Of a stretch of 64,000 nucleotides of DNA, positions 1 to 7,892 are shown piece by piece (the stretch's first letter is position 1; each line of letters starts with the position of its first letter). Where the stretch lies: the NCBI RefSeq assembly GCF_000067045.1, contig NC_010125.1:3388001-3452000 (forward strand), in the 5' to 3' direction. Origin of the DNA: Gluconacetobacter diazotrophicus PA1 5. Lineage in GTDB: Bacteria; Pseudomonadota; Alphaproteobacteria; Acetobacterales; Acetobacteraceae. The position numbers and the translations under genes were made by a program. The notes below the pieces were generated by a model that did not search any database, was not told the origin of the DNA, and was given only the letters and a program-made list of their open reading frames with translations.

Positions 1-710
1 TGCGCGGCCTGGAAATAGATCAGCACGTTCCGGCACAGGATCAGGTCGAACGGCCCCGCCGGGCCGCCGCCCGCCGGCAGGTCCATGATGTTCCCGTATT
101 CGAAGCGCACCATGCGGCGATAGGCGTCGCGCAGCACCCAGTGCCGGCCGCATTCGGTCGGACGGAACCATTGCGACCGTTCGGCCCGCCCGACATCGCG
201 CAGCGACCAGGCCCCGTATTCCGCCGCCCGCGCCCGGTCCAGCGCCTGGACGCTGATGTCCGTGCCCAGGATGTCGATGGTCCAGTCGGGCTCGCCCCGC
301 GCCCGCAGCAGGCGGCGCAGCAGGATGGCCAGCGAATAGGGCTCGGCCCCGTTGGAACAGCCGACGCTCCAGATCCGCATGGTCCGCAGCGGGCGCAGGC
401 GGGTGATCAGGTCGGGCAGGATGGTCCGTTCCAGCGCGTGGAACTGTTCGGCATAGCGGAAGAAGAACGTCTCGCCGATCGTCACCGCCGATTCCAGCGC
501 CCGCCATTCGACATCGCCCGTTCCGGGGCCGGACAGCAGGGCCAGGTATTCCATCGGGCGGGCGCAGTGGCAGGCTTCCATCCGGCGGGTCAGGATCATG
601 TCCAGCAGATCCATCTTGTCGGCGTAGTAATGCAGCCCGGTGCGCGCGACGATCCACCCGGCCAGCCGTTCCAGGATATGCCGCCGTTCCGCCATCCCGC
701 ATTCAGACAT
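1..710 (-). CDS. cheR: CheR-type chemoreceptor glutamate methyltransferase (partial)
   Basis: Translating the minus strand from the ATG at 708-710 gives 236 residues that run off the left edge, so the C-terminus is missing. CheR uses S-adenosylmethionine to methylate glutamates on chemoreceptors. Visible family motifs are GETFFFR, the SAM-binding stretch WSVGCSNGAEPYSLAIL, ILGTDIS, and LILCRNVLIYF near the edge. A short helical N-terminal domain (about residues 1-65) precedes the Rossmann domain, as in CheR. The start overlaps the stop of the upstream cheW-like gene by 8 bp, so the two are probably co-transcribed and translationally coupled. The family call is firm. Whether it serves flagellar chemotaxis or a Wsp/Alternative-type signalling system cannot be told from this edge fragment. 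Confidence 0.9.
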   Translation of the reverse strand, partial: MSECGMAERRHILERLAGWIVARTGLHYYADKMDLLDMILTRRMEACHCARPMEYLALLSGPGTGDVEWRALESAVTIGETFFFRYAEQFHALERTILPDLITRLRPLRTMRIWSVGCSNGAEPYSLAILLRRLLRARGEPDWTIDILGTDISVQALDRARAAEYGAWSLRDVGRAERSQWFRPTECGRHWVLRDAYRRMVRFEYGNIMDLPAGGGPAGPFDLILCRNVLIYFQAA

Positions 711-1242
711 CGCCGTCCCCCCACAGCGCGGCCCGCTGGTCCCGGGCGGACGCCAGATGGCCGATCCGCTGCCGTTCCCGCTCGATCAGCAGCCGGTCCG
801 GGTCCATCAGCAACGCGGTCATGCCCCCATCCAGTTCAATTTCCCCCACCAGCCAGTCCCCGGCGGGCGCCCCGTCGGCGGGCAGGGCCGATGCCGGCCC
901 GGCCTGCGGGCGGACGTCCAGCACGCTGTCGACCATGAAGGCCACGCGCGTGCCGCCGGCCTGGCCGCACAGCAGCAGCGGGCGATACAGCATCACGGCC
1001 TCATCCGGCGCCGCCCAGGGGCGCAGCCCCAGCAGCACCGCCAGGTCGATGGCCACCACGCGTTCGCCGCCCAGGCGAAAATAGCCCAGCACCGGCGCCG
1101 GGGTTCCCGGCGGGCGCGACAGGGCCGGCATCGGCACGCATTCCCGCACCGCGGGCACCGGCAGGGCATAGCTGCCGCCCGCCAGACGGAAGACGACGAC
1201 GGCCCCTGATATCGTATCGCGTGATATCGTTTCCCTTGGCAC
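703..1242 (-). CDS. cheW: CheW-like coupling protein
   Basis: The 179-residue protein is a single CheW-like SH3-type beta-barrel domain. Supporting stretches are VVVFRLAGGSYALPV near the start, VLGYFRLGGERVVAIDL in the middle and VAFMVDSVLDV further on. CheW proteins link chemoreceptors to the CheA kinase in the membrane-associated array. The start is a GTG at 1240-1242, since no ATG lies near the beginning of the domain. It is followed by cheR with an 8-bp overlap. The last 40 or so residues (Arg/Glu-rich, RLLIERERQRIGH) extend beyond the core domain. The 176-bp gap to the divergent gene at 1419 presumably holds both promoters, but no convincing promoter was seen. Confidence 0.85.
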   Translation of the reverse strand: MPRETISRDTISGAVVVFRLAGGSYALPVPAVRECVPMPALSRPPGTPAPVLGYFRLGGERVVAIDLAVLLGLRPWAAPDEAVMLYRPLLLCGQAGGTRVAFMVDSVLDVRPQAGPASALPADGAPAGDWLVGEIELDGGMTALLMDPDRLLIERERQRIGHLASARDQRAALWGDGDV

Positions 1243-1418
1243 CGCGGCTCTGCTGCCCCCACTCGGCGCACCGGTCCCGGCGGCCGCCGTTGCGGCGCCG
1301 CCCTCCCGGTTCTCTATTCACCGAAGATTGCATTTAATACAAGCGACGGCTACCTCCGGCAGGGATGCGTACCCGACACACCGGGCGCGCCGTGTATCCG
1401 TTGCCGGAGACCATCGTC

Positions 1419-1874
1419 ATGGACAGCTTCAACCCGGGCCGTGCCGCCGACCGGTTCCTTCAGCCAGAAGAGGGGCCATCCGCGGGCACGCCGTCCCATG
1501 ACGGAGCATCCCGAAGCCACGTGCCCTCCCGCTTTTCCCTGGGCCGCCTGGTGCGCGTGCTGGTATGCGCCGTGTTCTACGGCCTGTTCTATTTCGTGCA
1601 GCAGGTCACCGAACTGCTGGCGCCGCTGCTGCTGATCGTCGGCGTGGGCTGGAGCGTGCTGCCGCACGTGATCGGCGCCATCGGCACCAGCGCGGCCTCG
1701 GCCGACCCGCAGGCGCGCGATATCGTCACCCATGTCGCCGGCACCATTCCGCACCAGATCGTCGTCGGTTCCCATGTCGTCACGGCCATGTCGCTGGTGA
1801 CGGACGGATTGCTGATGATGGCGGCCGCGGCGCTGTGCGCCACCCTGGCCGCCGTCGCCGCGCGCGAGATGTAG
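1419..1874 (+). CDS. Small membrane protein of unknown function upstream of ftsEX
   Basis: I do not recognise this 151-residue protein. The first 40 residues are polar. A long hydrophobic stretch follows at about residues 43-78 (VLVCAVFYGLFYFVQQVTEL onward), and another lies near the C-terminus (about 122-148), so two or three membrane segments are likely. The ATG at 1419 is preferred over the upstream in-frame ATG at 1365 because GGAGA lies 8 nt before it. The gene ends 35 bp before ftsE on the same strand, so it may belong to that transcript. No catalytic motif is visible. Confidence 0.55.
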   Translation: MDSFNPGRAADRFLQPEEGPSAGTPSHDGASRSHVPSRFSLGRLVRVLVCAVFYGLFYFVQQVTELLAPLLLIVGVGWSVLPHVIGAIGTSAASADPQARDIVTHVAGTIPHQIVVGSHVVTAMSLVTDGLLMMAAAALCATLAAVAAREM

Positions 1875-1909
1875 GGACCCATGCCCCGGCGGCCCGGCGG
1901 ACGGCGCCC

Positions 1910-2599
1910 ATGATCCGCCTGCGCGACGTCAGTTTTCGCTACGGTGACGGCGCCGCCGACGGCGGAGGCGGCGCTTCGGGTGGGGCCGCGCTGCGCCGCA
2001 TCTCGTTCGACGTGCCGCAGGGCGGTTTCCGGTGGCTGCTGGGCCCTTCGGGGGCCGGAAAATCCAGCCTGCTGCGCCTGCTGTCCCTGGGCGCGCGCCC
2101 GACATCGGGCGGAATGGACATCCTGGGCAGCGCGATCGAACACGCACGGCGCGCCACCCTGGCCCGCCTGCGCCAGCGCATCGGCATCGTCCATCAGGAT
2201 TTCCGCCTGCTGCCCGACCTTCCGGTCTTCGACAATGTCGCCCTGCCGCTGCGCCTGCAGCATCGGCCGGAAGATGAGATCCGCGACGAGGTCGAGGCGA
2301 TCCTGTCCTGGGTCGGCCTGGGCGCGCGGGCGGCCTCGCGCCCCCCGCAGCTTTCGGGCGGCGAGCAGCAGCGTGTGGCCATCGCCCGCGCCGTCATTCA
2401 CCGGCCGGCGCTGATCCTGGCCGACGAACCCACCAACGCGCTGGACGATGCCCAGGCCAGCCGGCTGATGGAGCTGTTCCAGGACCTGTCGGGCCTGGGC
2501 ACCACGATCGTGGTCGCCACCCACAACGACGCCCTGATCCGCCGCTATCCGGCGCACGAGCTGGAACTGGCGCAGGGCAGGCTGGCGCGCGATGGCTGA
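1910..2599 (+). CDS. ftsE: Cell-division ABC transporter ATP-binding protein FtsE
   Basis: The 229-residue ATPase has Walker A GPSGAGKS (residues 45-52), the Q-loop (VHQDFRLLPD, about 93-102), signature LSGGEQQ (147-153), Walker B LILADEP (167-173) and the H-loop VATHND. FtsE pairs with FtsX at the division septum and drives activation of periplasmic murein hydrolases, commonly through EnvC. A frameshifted EnvC-like gene is present elsewhere in this window at 53493-54841. A Gly/Ala-rich insertion (about residues 12-27) lies between the first two strands. The ATG at 1910 gives the standard FtsE start MIRLRDVSF. The stop overlaps ftsX by 8 bp. Confidence 0.95.
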   Translation: MIRLRDVSFRYGDGAADGGGGASGGAALRRISFDVPQGGFRWLLGPSGAGKSSLLRLLSLGARPTSGGMDILGSAIEHARRATLARLRQRIGIVHQDFRLLPDLPVFDNVALPLRLQHRPEDEIRDEVEAILSWVGLGARAASRPPQLSGGEQQRVAIARAVIHRPALILADEPTNALDDAQASRLMELFQDLSGLGTTIVVATHNDALIRRYPAHELELAQGRLARDG

Positions 2600-3629
2600 C
2601 CGCCCCGGACGCCCCTACCGCGACCGGCCATACGGCGAGCCGGGCCCCCTGGCGCGATGGAGCCGGGGCCGCCGCGCCGACGGGCTGGCCCTGCGCCACG
2701 CGCTGCCGGACCGGCTGCTGCCCGTGCTGGTCGCCGCCATGGCGGTGCTGGCCGCCCTGGCCCTGGCCGGCGCCACGGGGGCGCAGGTCCTGTCGGACCG
2801 CTGGTCGGCCGGCGCGGCGTCCATCGTCACCATCCAGGTCCCGCAACCCGATGCCGCGGCCTCCGCCGCCGTGACTTCCGCCCCGGCACAGACGCGGGCC
2901 GACGCGGTCCTGGCCGCCCTGGCCGACATGCACGGCGCGTCGCAGGTCCATCGCCTGGCCAAGGATGAACTGACGGCCCTGCTGGCGCCCTGGCTGGGCC
3001 ATGACGGCAATTTCGCCGGCACCTTCGCCCTGGCGCTGCCGGCGGTGATCGAACTGCACCTGCCCCCCGGCGGCTCCTCCGGCGGCGCGGATGACGCCGC
3101 CGCCCTGGCCCGCCTGCTGGACGCCCGCGCCCCGGGCACGCTGGTCGAACGCAACGACGTGTGGAGCGACCGGCTGGGCACGCTGGCCCGCAGCCTGCGC
3201 ACCTGCGCCATCCTGGCGGTGCTGATCGTCGCCGGGATCGCCGCCGTGCTGATCACCGCCACCACCCGCGCCGGCCTGGGCGCGCGGCGCCAGCCCATCG
3301 AACTGATCCACGCCATGGGCGCCACCGACGGCTATATCGCCGGCCGGTTCGCCCGCCGCACCGCCCTGCTGGCCTTCACCGGCGGCCTGATCGGCAGCCT
3401 GCTGGCCCTGCCGGTGCTGGTCCTGCTGTCGCGCGTCGCCGCCCCCTTCGCGGCCTCGGGCACCGCATCGCCCCAGGCCCTGCCCGCGCTGACGGACTGG
3501 TCGGCCTGGCTGTCCGCCCTGCCCACGCCGCTGGTCGTCACCCTGCTCGCCCTCGCGCCGGCGGCGGCGCTGATCGGCTGGCTGACAACACACATCACCG
3601 TACGCACATGGCTCCGCCGCCTGCCATAA
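2592..3629 (+). CDS. ftsX: Cell-division membrane protein FtsX
   Basis: The 345-residue inner-membrane partner of FtsE has the expected layout: a cytoplasmic Arg-rich N-terminus, one membrane segment (about residues 43-65), a periplasmic domain, then three membrane segments (about 205-225, 255-280 and 310-335). The stretch QPIELIHAMGATDGYIAGRF fits the conserved ABC permease coupling region of FtsX/MacB-type proteins. The 8-bp overlap with ftsE and the adjacent order support the assignment. The periplasmic part is Ala-rich and divergent, as is usual for alphaproteobacterial FtsX. Confidence 0.9.
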   Translation: MADRPGRPYRDRPYGEPGPLARWSRGRRADGLALRHALPDRLLPVLVAAMAVLAALALAGATGAQVLSDRWSAGAASIVTIQVPQPDAAASAAVTSAPAQTRADAVLAALADMHGASQVHRLAKDELTALLAPWLGHDGNFAGTFALALPAVIELHLPPGGSSGGADDAAALARLLDARAPGTLVERNDVWSDRLGTLARSLRTCAILAVLIVAGIAAVLITATTRAGLGARRQPIELIHAMGATDGYIAGRFARRTALLAFTGGLIGSLLALPVLVLLSRVAAPFAASGTASPQALPALTDWSAWLSALPTPLVVTLLALAPAAALIGWLTTHITVRTWLRRLP

Positions 3630-4249
3630 AAGCCAGTCCGGACGCGCGGCGTTTCCTGTATGGCGCGCTGGCCGGGCTGCTGGCCTTCGGCCTGCTGTGG
3701 GGCGCCGGCTTCGCCTGGTTCTTCCGCGACGCGCTGCGCCCGCCCGCGATGCCGCCCATCGCCGACGGCATCGTGGCGCTGACGGGCGGCCAGGGACGGA
3801 TCGAGGCATCCCTGCGCCTGCTGGCCCAGGGACGCGGGCGGCAATTGCTGATTTCGGGCGTCGCCCCGCACGCCACCACGGGCAGCGTGGCCAGCCGCCT
3901 GCAGCCCCAGGGCGGGGGGGACGGCATCCCCGCCGCCCTGTGGCGGCATGTGACGCTGGGCCGCCATGCGACCTCGACCATCGGCAACGCGGATGAAACC
4001 GCCGAATGGGCCCACGCCAACGCCATCCATTCACTGATCGTCGTCACCGCCGGCTACCACATCCGTCGCGCGACGATGGAAATCCGCCGGACGGTGCCCG
4101 GTATCGTGCTCTACCCCTATCCGATCCAGCCTCCCGCCCTGCAGGCGCCGCTGCGCGTGGCCTCGGTCCGCCTGATGGCCACGGAATACGACAAATGGAT
4201 CATGGCCAGCCTGGGCCTGACCCGCGACATGGACGGCTACGGCCGCTGA
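3608..4249 (+). CDS. YdcF-like (DUF218) membrane-anchored protein
   Basis: The 213-residue protein has one N-terminal membrane segment (about residues 17-38, FLYGALAGLLAFGLLWGAGF) and a DUF218/YdcF-type domain. Typical stretches are DGIVALTGGQGRIEASLRLL, ISGV, the glycan-binding-like NADETAEWA, and VTAGYHIRRA. These proteins are often found near ftsEX and plsC in alphaproteobacteria, and roles in envelope metabolism are suspected but the reaction is unknown. The ATG at 3608 lies inside the end of ftsX (22-bp overlap), which suggests translational coupling. Confidence 0.8.
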   Translation: MAPPPAIKASPDARRFLYGALAGLLAFGLLWGAGFAWFFRDALRPPAMPPIADGIVALTGGQGRIEASLRLLAQGRGRQLLISGVAPHATTGSVASRLQPQGGGDGIPAALWRHVTLGRHATSTIGNADETAEWAHANAIHSLIVVTAGYHIRRATMEIRRTVPGIVLYPYPIQPPALQAPLRVASVRLMATEYDKWIMASLGLTRDMDGYGR

Positions 4250-4302
4250 ATGCCGGCCCGCGGCCTTGTCATATTCGCGTTTTCCGGTGTACGGCGGCTG
4301 CC

Positions 4303-5088
4303 ATGACTTTCGTCCGCGCCTGCCTGTTCAATCTCTGTTTCGTCACGCTGACGGTCGTGATGGGCATTGCCGCCCTGCCGATCCGCCTGTTCGCCCACGG
4401 CTTCGCCCTGCGCTACGCCAAGCTGTGGACCCGCCTGTCGGTGGCGGCCCTGTGCCGGATCTGCGGGATCAGGGTCATCGTCACCGGGCGCGAGAACCTG
4501 CCCGCCGGTCAGCCCTGCCTGCTGGCGTCCCAGCATCAATCGGCCTTCGACACGCTGGTCTGGATGAACTTGGTGGACCGGCCCGCCTATGTGATGAAGG
4601 AAGAACTGACCCGCATTCCGCTGGTCGGGCCGATGCTGCTGCTGGCCGGCATGATTCCGGTGCGCCGCACCGACGGACCGAAGGCCCTGCGCGCGCTGCT
4701 GGCCGCGACCGGACAGGCGGCGGCGGACGCGCGGCAGATCGTGATCTTCCCCGAAGGCACCCGCACCCGCCCGGGCGAGAAGGCACGGCTGCATCCCGGT
4801 ATCGTCGCCATGGCCAACCATACCGGCCTGCCGGTCATTCCCGTGGCCACCGATTCCGGTCTGCGCTGGTCGCGCAACGCCTTCTTCAAACGTCCCGGCC
4901 CGATCCATATCGCCATCGGCCCGGCCCTGCCCCCCGGACTGGGACGGGCCGGGATTCTTCCGGCCATCTCAGCGGCATGGGACGAACTGTCCGGCCGCTT
5001 CGGAAAAGCTCCATCCGAGGACAACCCTGTGGATAACTCTGTGGGCGTTCCCGTCATCGATCAGGACGGCCTGCAACCCCCGATTTGA
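4303..5088 (+). CDS. plsC: 1-acyl-sn-glycerol-3-phosphate acyltransferase (PlsC)
   Basis: The 261-residue protein acylates lysophosphatidic acid to phosphatidic acid at the inner membrane. It shows the acyltransferase H-x4-D motif as HQSAFD (His78, Asp83), the PlsC block FPEGTR (149-154) and a third conserved block around LPVIPVATDSG. An N-terminal hydrophobic stretch (about 5-30) anchors it. It follows the ftsEX/ydcF-like genes by 53 bp on the same strand. The C-terminal 30 residues beyond the domain are poorly conserved and low in hydrophobicity. Confidence 0.93.
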   Translation: MTFVRACLFNLCFVTLTVVMGIAALPIRLFAHGFALRYAKLWTRLSVAALCRICGIRVIVTGRENLPAGQPCLLASQHQSAFDTLVWMNLVDRPAYVMKEELTRIPLVGPMLLLAGMIPVRRTDGPKALRALLAATGQAAADARQIVIFPEGTRTRPGEKARLHPGIVAMANHTGLPVIPVATDSGLRWSRNAFFKRPGPIHIAIGPALPPGLGRAGILPAISAAWDELSGRFGKAPSEDNPVDNSVGVPVIDQDGLQPPI

Positions 5089-5385
5089 CGATCACGGTAC
5101 TCGGGTCCGCCGATCGACCGGCACGGCGCCACGCGGTCCCGACAGGCAACGTGCCGAAATTCGGACAAATCCCGTATTTTTCAACGCCTTTCCGGAATCC
5201 CGCGCCAGAATCGGGCCGGTCCCCCGGCGCGGCCTTCCGCACCCTGCGGCTGCCGCGCGACATGGGCTGCCGGTCCTGTGGATAAATTTTGTCCCCCGCC
5301 CCTTCCTCTCCTGTGCCCGGACAATATGAAAGATTTGTGAATCAAGCTCTTCGCCGCCATCCGCAAAGTGCTTTATCAAGGCGCG
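5089..5385 (+). other. Intergenic region, 297 bp, no gene seen
   Basis: No convincing coding frame lies here on either strand. The region is less GC-rich than its surroundings, with AT-rich patches near 5165-5185, 5285-5295 and 5325-5380. It presumably holds the end of the plsC transcript and a promoter for the DUF2125 gene. I could not define -35/-10 elements or a clear terminator. Confidence 0.5.
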
Positions 5386-6507
5386 ATGCCCGGTTCAGTC
5401 CCCTTTTTGCATCGCCTGCGCCGAAGCCCGTCGGCCGGCCGCCGGGTGCGCCGCGCCGGACTGGTCCTGGGGTGCGTGGCCGCGCTGGACGGGCTGTGCT
5501 GGCTGGCCGCGCAGCGGGTGATGGACAGGGCGCTGGATGGCTGGACCACGCGCCTCGCCCGGCAGGGCTGGAGCGTGCAGGCAGGCCCCAGGGCACGGGG
5601 CGGATCGCCGCTGACGGCGCGCATCACGCTGCGGTCCCCCCGCCTGCACGGACCGATCGGCCGGCGCAGCGCGGCCTGGGGCGCGGACGGGCTGGCGATA
5701 TCGGTTTCATGGCTGCATCCCGGCACCTTGCGGGTCGGACTGATCGGGACGCAGGCCCTGCGCCTGTCCGGCCCGGACCGCGCCGGCCTGCTGGCCCTGC
5801 GCGGCCGGGGCCAGGATGCGGACATCACGCTGCCGCTGGCCCTGCGGCCGGACGCGCCGGGGGGACAGGCCGCATGGTCGGCCCGGCGGCTGGATGTGCG
5901 GGTGCTGGACCCGGCGGGGCACGAGACCGGCTTCCGCCTGGATGGCGTGCAGGGCCACGGATTGTGGAACGACCAGGCCGGCCCCGACGCCAGCCGGCTG
6001 GCGCTGGCCGTGACGGCCGACCGGGTGGACCTGCCGCTGAACTGGCCGCTGATCGGGTCCATGCCCCCCACGCTGCCGGACCCGCGCCGCCTGCATGACG
6101 CCGGCGTGGAGGTGGCGTTCCCCGGTCCCACCCCCGGCGACCCATCGGCGCATATGCTGCTTCAGGACGCCCACGCCACCTGGTCCACCCTGTCGCTGCA
6201 TCTGGTGGGACACGCGACCCTGCCGCCTACGGGCGGCCCGGACGGCACGTTCACCCTGTCCCTTACCGGCATCGGAACCACGATCCACGCGCTGGAACAG
6301 AGCGGAACGGTCCCCCGCGACCTGGCACGCGCGGTCACCGCACTGGACCGCTGGGCCGCCGAAACCGGCGCGGACGGACCCGCCGGTCCCTCGCCCGCCA
6401 CCCCGGTGCTGAGCGACCGGCGCCTGGACCTGCCGCTGCGCCTGCGCGCGGGCGGCGTGTTCCTGGGCACGCTGCCGATCGGCAGCATCGCCGACGATCT
6501 GCCCTGA
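5386..6507 (+). CDS. DUF2125 family envelope protein
   Basis: The 373-residue protein matches the DUF2125 type known in alphaproteobacteria. It has an N-terminal membrane anchor (about residues 25-45, VLGCVAALDGLCWLAAQRV) followed by a large beta-rich periplasmic domain with repeats of the kind LRSPRLHGPIG...WGADGLAISVSWLHP. The function is unknown. The ATG at 5386 is chosen because the extra upstream codons from 5368 add nothing conserved. It ends 23 bp before the convergent phaR stop. Confidence 0.7.
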   Translation: MPGSVPFLHRLRRSPSAGRRVRRAGLVLGCVAALDGLCWLAAQRVMDRALDGWTTRLARQGWSVQAGPRARGGSPLTARITLRSPRLHGPIGRRSAAWGADGLAISVSWLHPGTLRVGLIGTQALRLSGPDRAGLLALRGRGQDADITLPLALRPDAPGGQAAWSARRLDVRVLDPAGHETGFRLDGVQGHGLWNDQAGPDASRLALAVTADRVDLPLNWPLIGSMPPTLPDPRRLHDAGVEVAFPGPTPGDPSAHMLLQDAHATWSTLSLHLVGHATLPPTGGPDGTFTLSLTGIGTTIHALEQSGTVPRDLARAVTALDRWAAETGADGPAGPSPATPVLSDRRLDLPLRLRAGGVFLGTLPIGSIADDLP

Positions 6508-6530
6508 CCTGAGAGGGGGTGGGCGCCCGC

Positions 6531-7199
6531 CTAGCGCCGACCGCCCTGCGGGCCCAGCGCGTCGCGCAGGGCCGCGACTTCGCGGCGCAGCCGTTCCAGT
6601 TCCTCTTCCATCGTCTCGGGTTTCACCGCCCCCGGCGATGCATCCCCGGCCGCGTGAGCGTTCCCATCGGCGAAAGACGGCGCGTCCGGCCGCGCGGCGG
6701 GACCGGGTGCCGGCGCGTCGGGCGCGGGCTGGTACATCGACACGAACATGGACAGCGCCCGGTCCATCATCGCCATGTTCTGCCGCCCGATCTTTTCCAT
6801 TTCAGGCGGCAGGAAGGTTTCCATCGTCCGCTCCATGGTGCTGCGGATCTGCTTCTGGCTGGCGGCGAACTGCTCCATCATCTGGTCCAGATAGTCGGGC
6901 ACCAGCCCCTGCATGCTGTCGCCGTAGAAGCGGATCAACTGCCGCAGGAAGGTCGCGGGCAGCATGGCGCGGCCCTTGGTCTCTTCCTCCATGATGATCT
7001 GGGTCAGGACCGAACGGGTGATGTCGTCGCCGGTCCGCGCGTCATAGATCACGAACTCCTTGCCACAACGGACCATATCGGCCAGCGTATCGAGCGTGAT
7101 GTAGATTGAGCTTTCGGTATCGTACAGGCGTCGGTTCGCGTATTTCTTGATGACGATCGGGGCGACCGGGCTGTTGGCATCCGGCAATATACCCTCCAT
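6531..7199 (-). CDS. phaR: Polyhydroxyalkanoate synthesis repressor PhaR
   Basis: The 222-residue regulator has the hallmark N-terminal PHB/PHA DNA-binding domain, VIKKYANRRLYDTESS followed by YITLDTLADMV (about residues 14-45). The accumulation-regulator domain follows (ITRSVLTQIIMEEE, FLRQLIRFYGDSMQ, VPDYLDQMM, about 70-125). A Pro/Ala-rich linker and a C-terminal coiled coil (EEELERLRREVAALRDAL) complete it. PhaR senses polyhydroxybutyrate granules and represses phasin and related genes. It is divergent from the coiled-coil/PhaC-like/phaB genes at 7398-9720, so the 198-bp gap is the likely site of regulation. The ATG at 7199 is placed just before the conserved domain. Confidence 0.93.
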   Translation of the reverse strand: MEGILPDANSPVAPIVIKKYANRRLYDTESSIYITLDTLADMVRCGKEFVIYDARTGDDITRSVLTQIIMEEETKGRAMLPATFLRQLIRFYGDSMQGLVPDYLDQMMEQFAASQKQIRSTMERTMETFLPPEMEKIGRQNMAMMDRALSMFVSMYQPAPDAPAPGPAARPDAPSFADGNAHAAGDASPGAVKPETMEEELERLRREVAALRDALGPQGGRR

Positions 7200-7397
7200 C
7201 AACGGGGCTGGGCCACATGCGGCCAAAGTGAAAGCGGCCCGTCGGACGACGAACGGCAATGCAACGGGAATGACATATCGAAGTTCGCGACCGCGATGCA
7301 ATCGCCACGGCTACGACATGCGGGTCACGGAGGATAGCATGACCGGCTTTCCGGCGCACGATGCCTTGACGCACCCCCGCGCACCCGCCCCGCCGAA

Positions 7398-7892
7398 ATG
7401 ACCCGGTCCGACCCGCCCGAGGACCCGCCCGACCCGGCGGCCCTGATGCGCGACTGGCTGGCGATCTGGCACAGCGAGGCCGCGGCCCTGCGCCTGGACC
7501 GCGAGGCCGCCGAGACCATGCAGCGCCTGACACAGCACATCGCTCAGCAATTCGCCCCCTTCTGGACCGGCCATGCCCCGCCGCCCGCCTCGCCCGAAAC
7601 GGACCCCGGAACGCCCCATGGCGACGCCCACGCCCGCCCCCCCGCATGGCCCTTCCCTGGGCCCTTCCCTGGGCCCTTCCGTGGGCCCTTCCCCGGACCA
7701 ATCCCCTGGGGAACAGCCCCCGCACACGGTGGCCCCGGGCCCGATGCTGCGCCGGGGTCCCCGGCCGCTGGCCCTGCACCTGTCGGGCGCGCTGACCTCG
7801 ATGCCATTCGCGCGCAGCTCGACCGGATCGAACGACGGCTCGACCAGCTCGAAGACCGGCTTTCCGCTTCCGCCCGGCCTGCCGGGGGGTGA
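7398..7892 (+). CDS. Coiled-coil protein upstream of PhaC-like gene (PhaE/phasin-like by context)
   Basis: I do not recognise this 164-residue protein by family. The N-terminal 65 residues are predicted helical (ALMRDWLAIWHSEAAALRL, MQRLTQHIAQQFAPFW). A Pro/Gly-rich middle built from a 12-bp tandem repeat (PFPG PFPG PFRG PFPG) follows, and the C-terminus is a heptad-like coil (LDAIRAQLDRIERRLDQLED). Position before a PhaC-like gene and opposite phaR suggests a PhaE-like synthase subunit or phasin, which is inference from context and helicity only. Its 3' end overlaps the proposed start of the next gene by about 90 bp in another frame. Confidence 0.55.
   Translation: MTRSDPPEDPPDPAALMRDWLAIWHSEAAALRLDREAAETMQRLTQHIAQQFAPFWTGHAPPPASPETDPGTPHGDAHARPPAWPFPGPFPGPFRGPFPGPIPWGTAPAHGGPGPDAAPGSPAAGPAPVGRADLDAIRAQLDRIERRLDQLEDRLSASARPAGG
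7648..7695 (+). repeat. Four tandem 12-bp repeats, consensus GGCCCTTCCCTG
   Basis: Four adjacent 12-bp units are visible: two identical GGCCCTTCCCTG copies, then GGCCCTTCCGTG and GGCCCTTCCCCG. The unit length is a multiple of three, so copy-number change would keep the frame of the coiled-coil gene, where it encodes PFPG-type tetrapeptides. It is a candidate length-variable linker. Confidence 0.85.

Noticed and set aside
5089-5385. Small open frames on both strands between plsC and the DUF2125 gene
   Set aside because: Short, no ribosome-binding sites, no family resemblance and poor codon bias.
7648-7695. Possible CRISPR or regulatory repeat array
   Set aside because: The 12-bp units are adjacent without spacers, multiples of three, and inside a coding frame.
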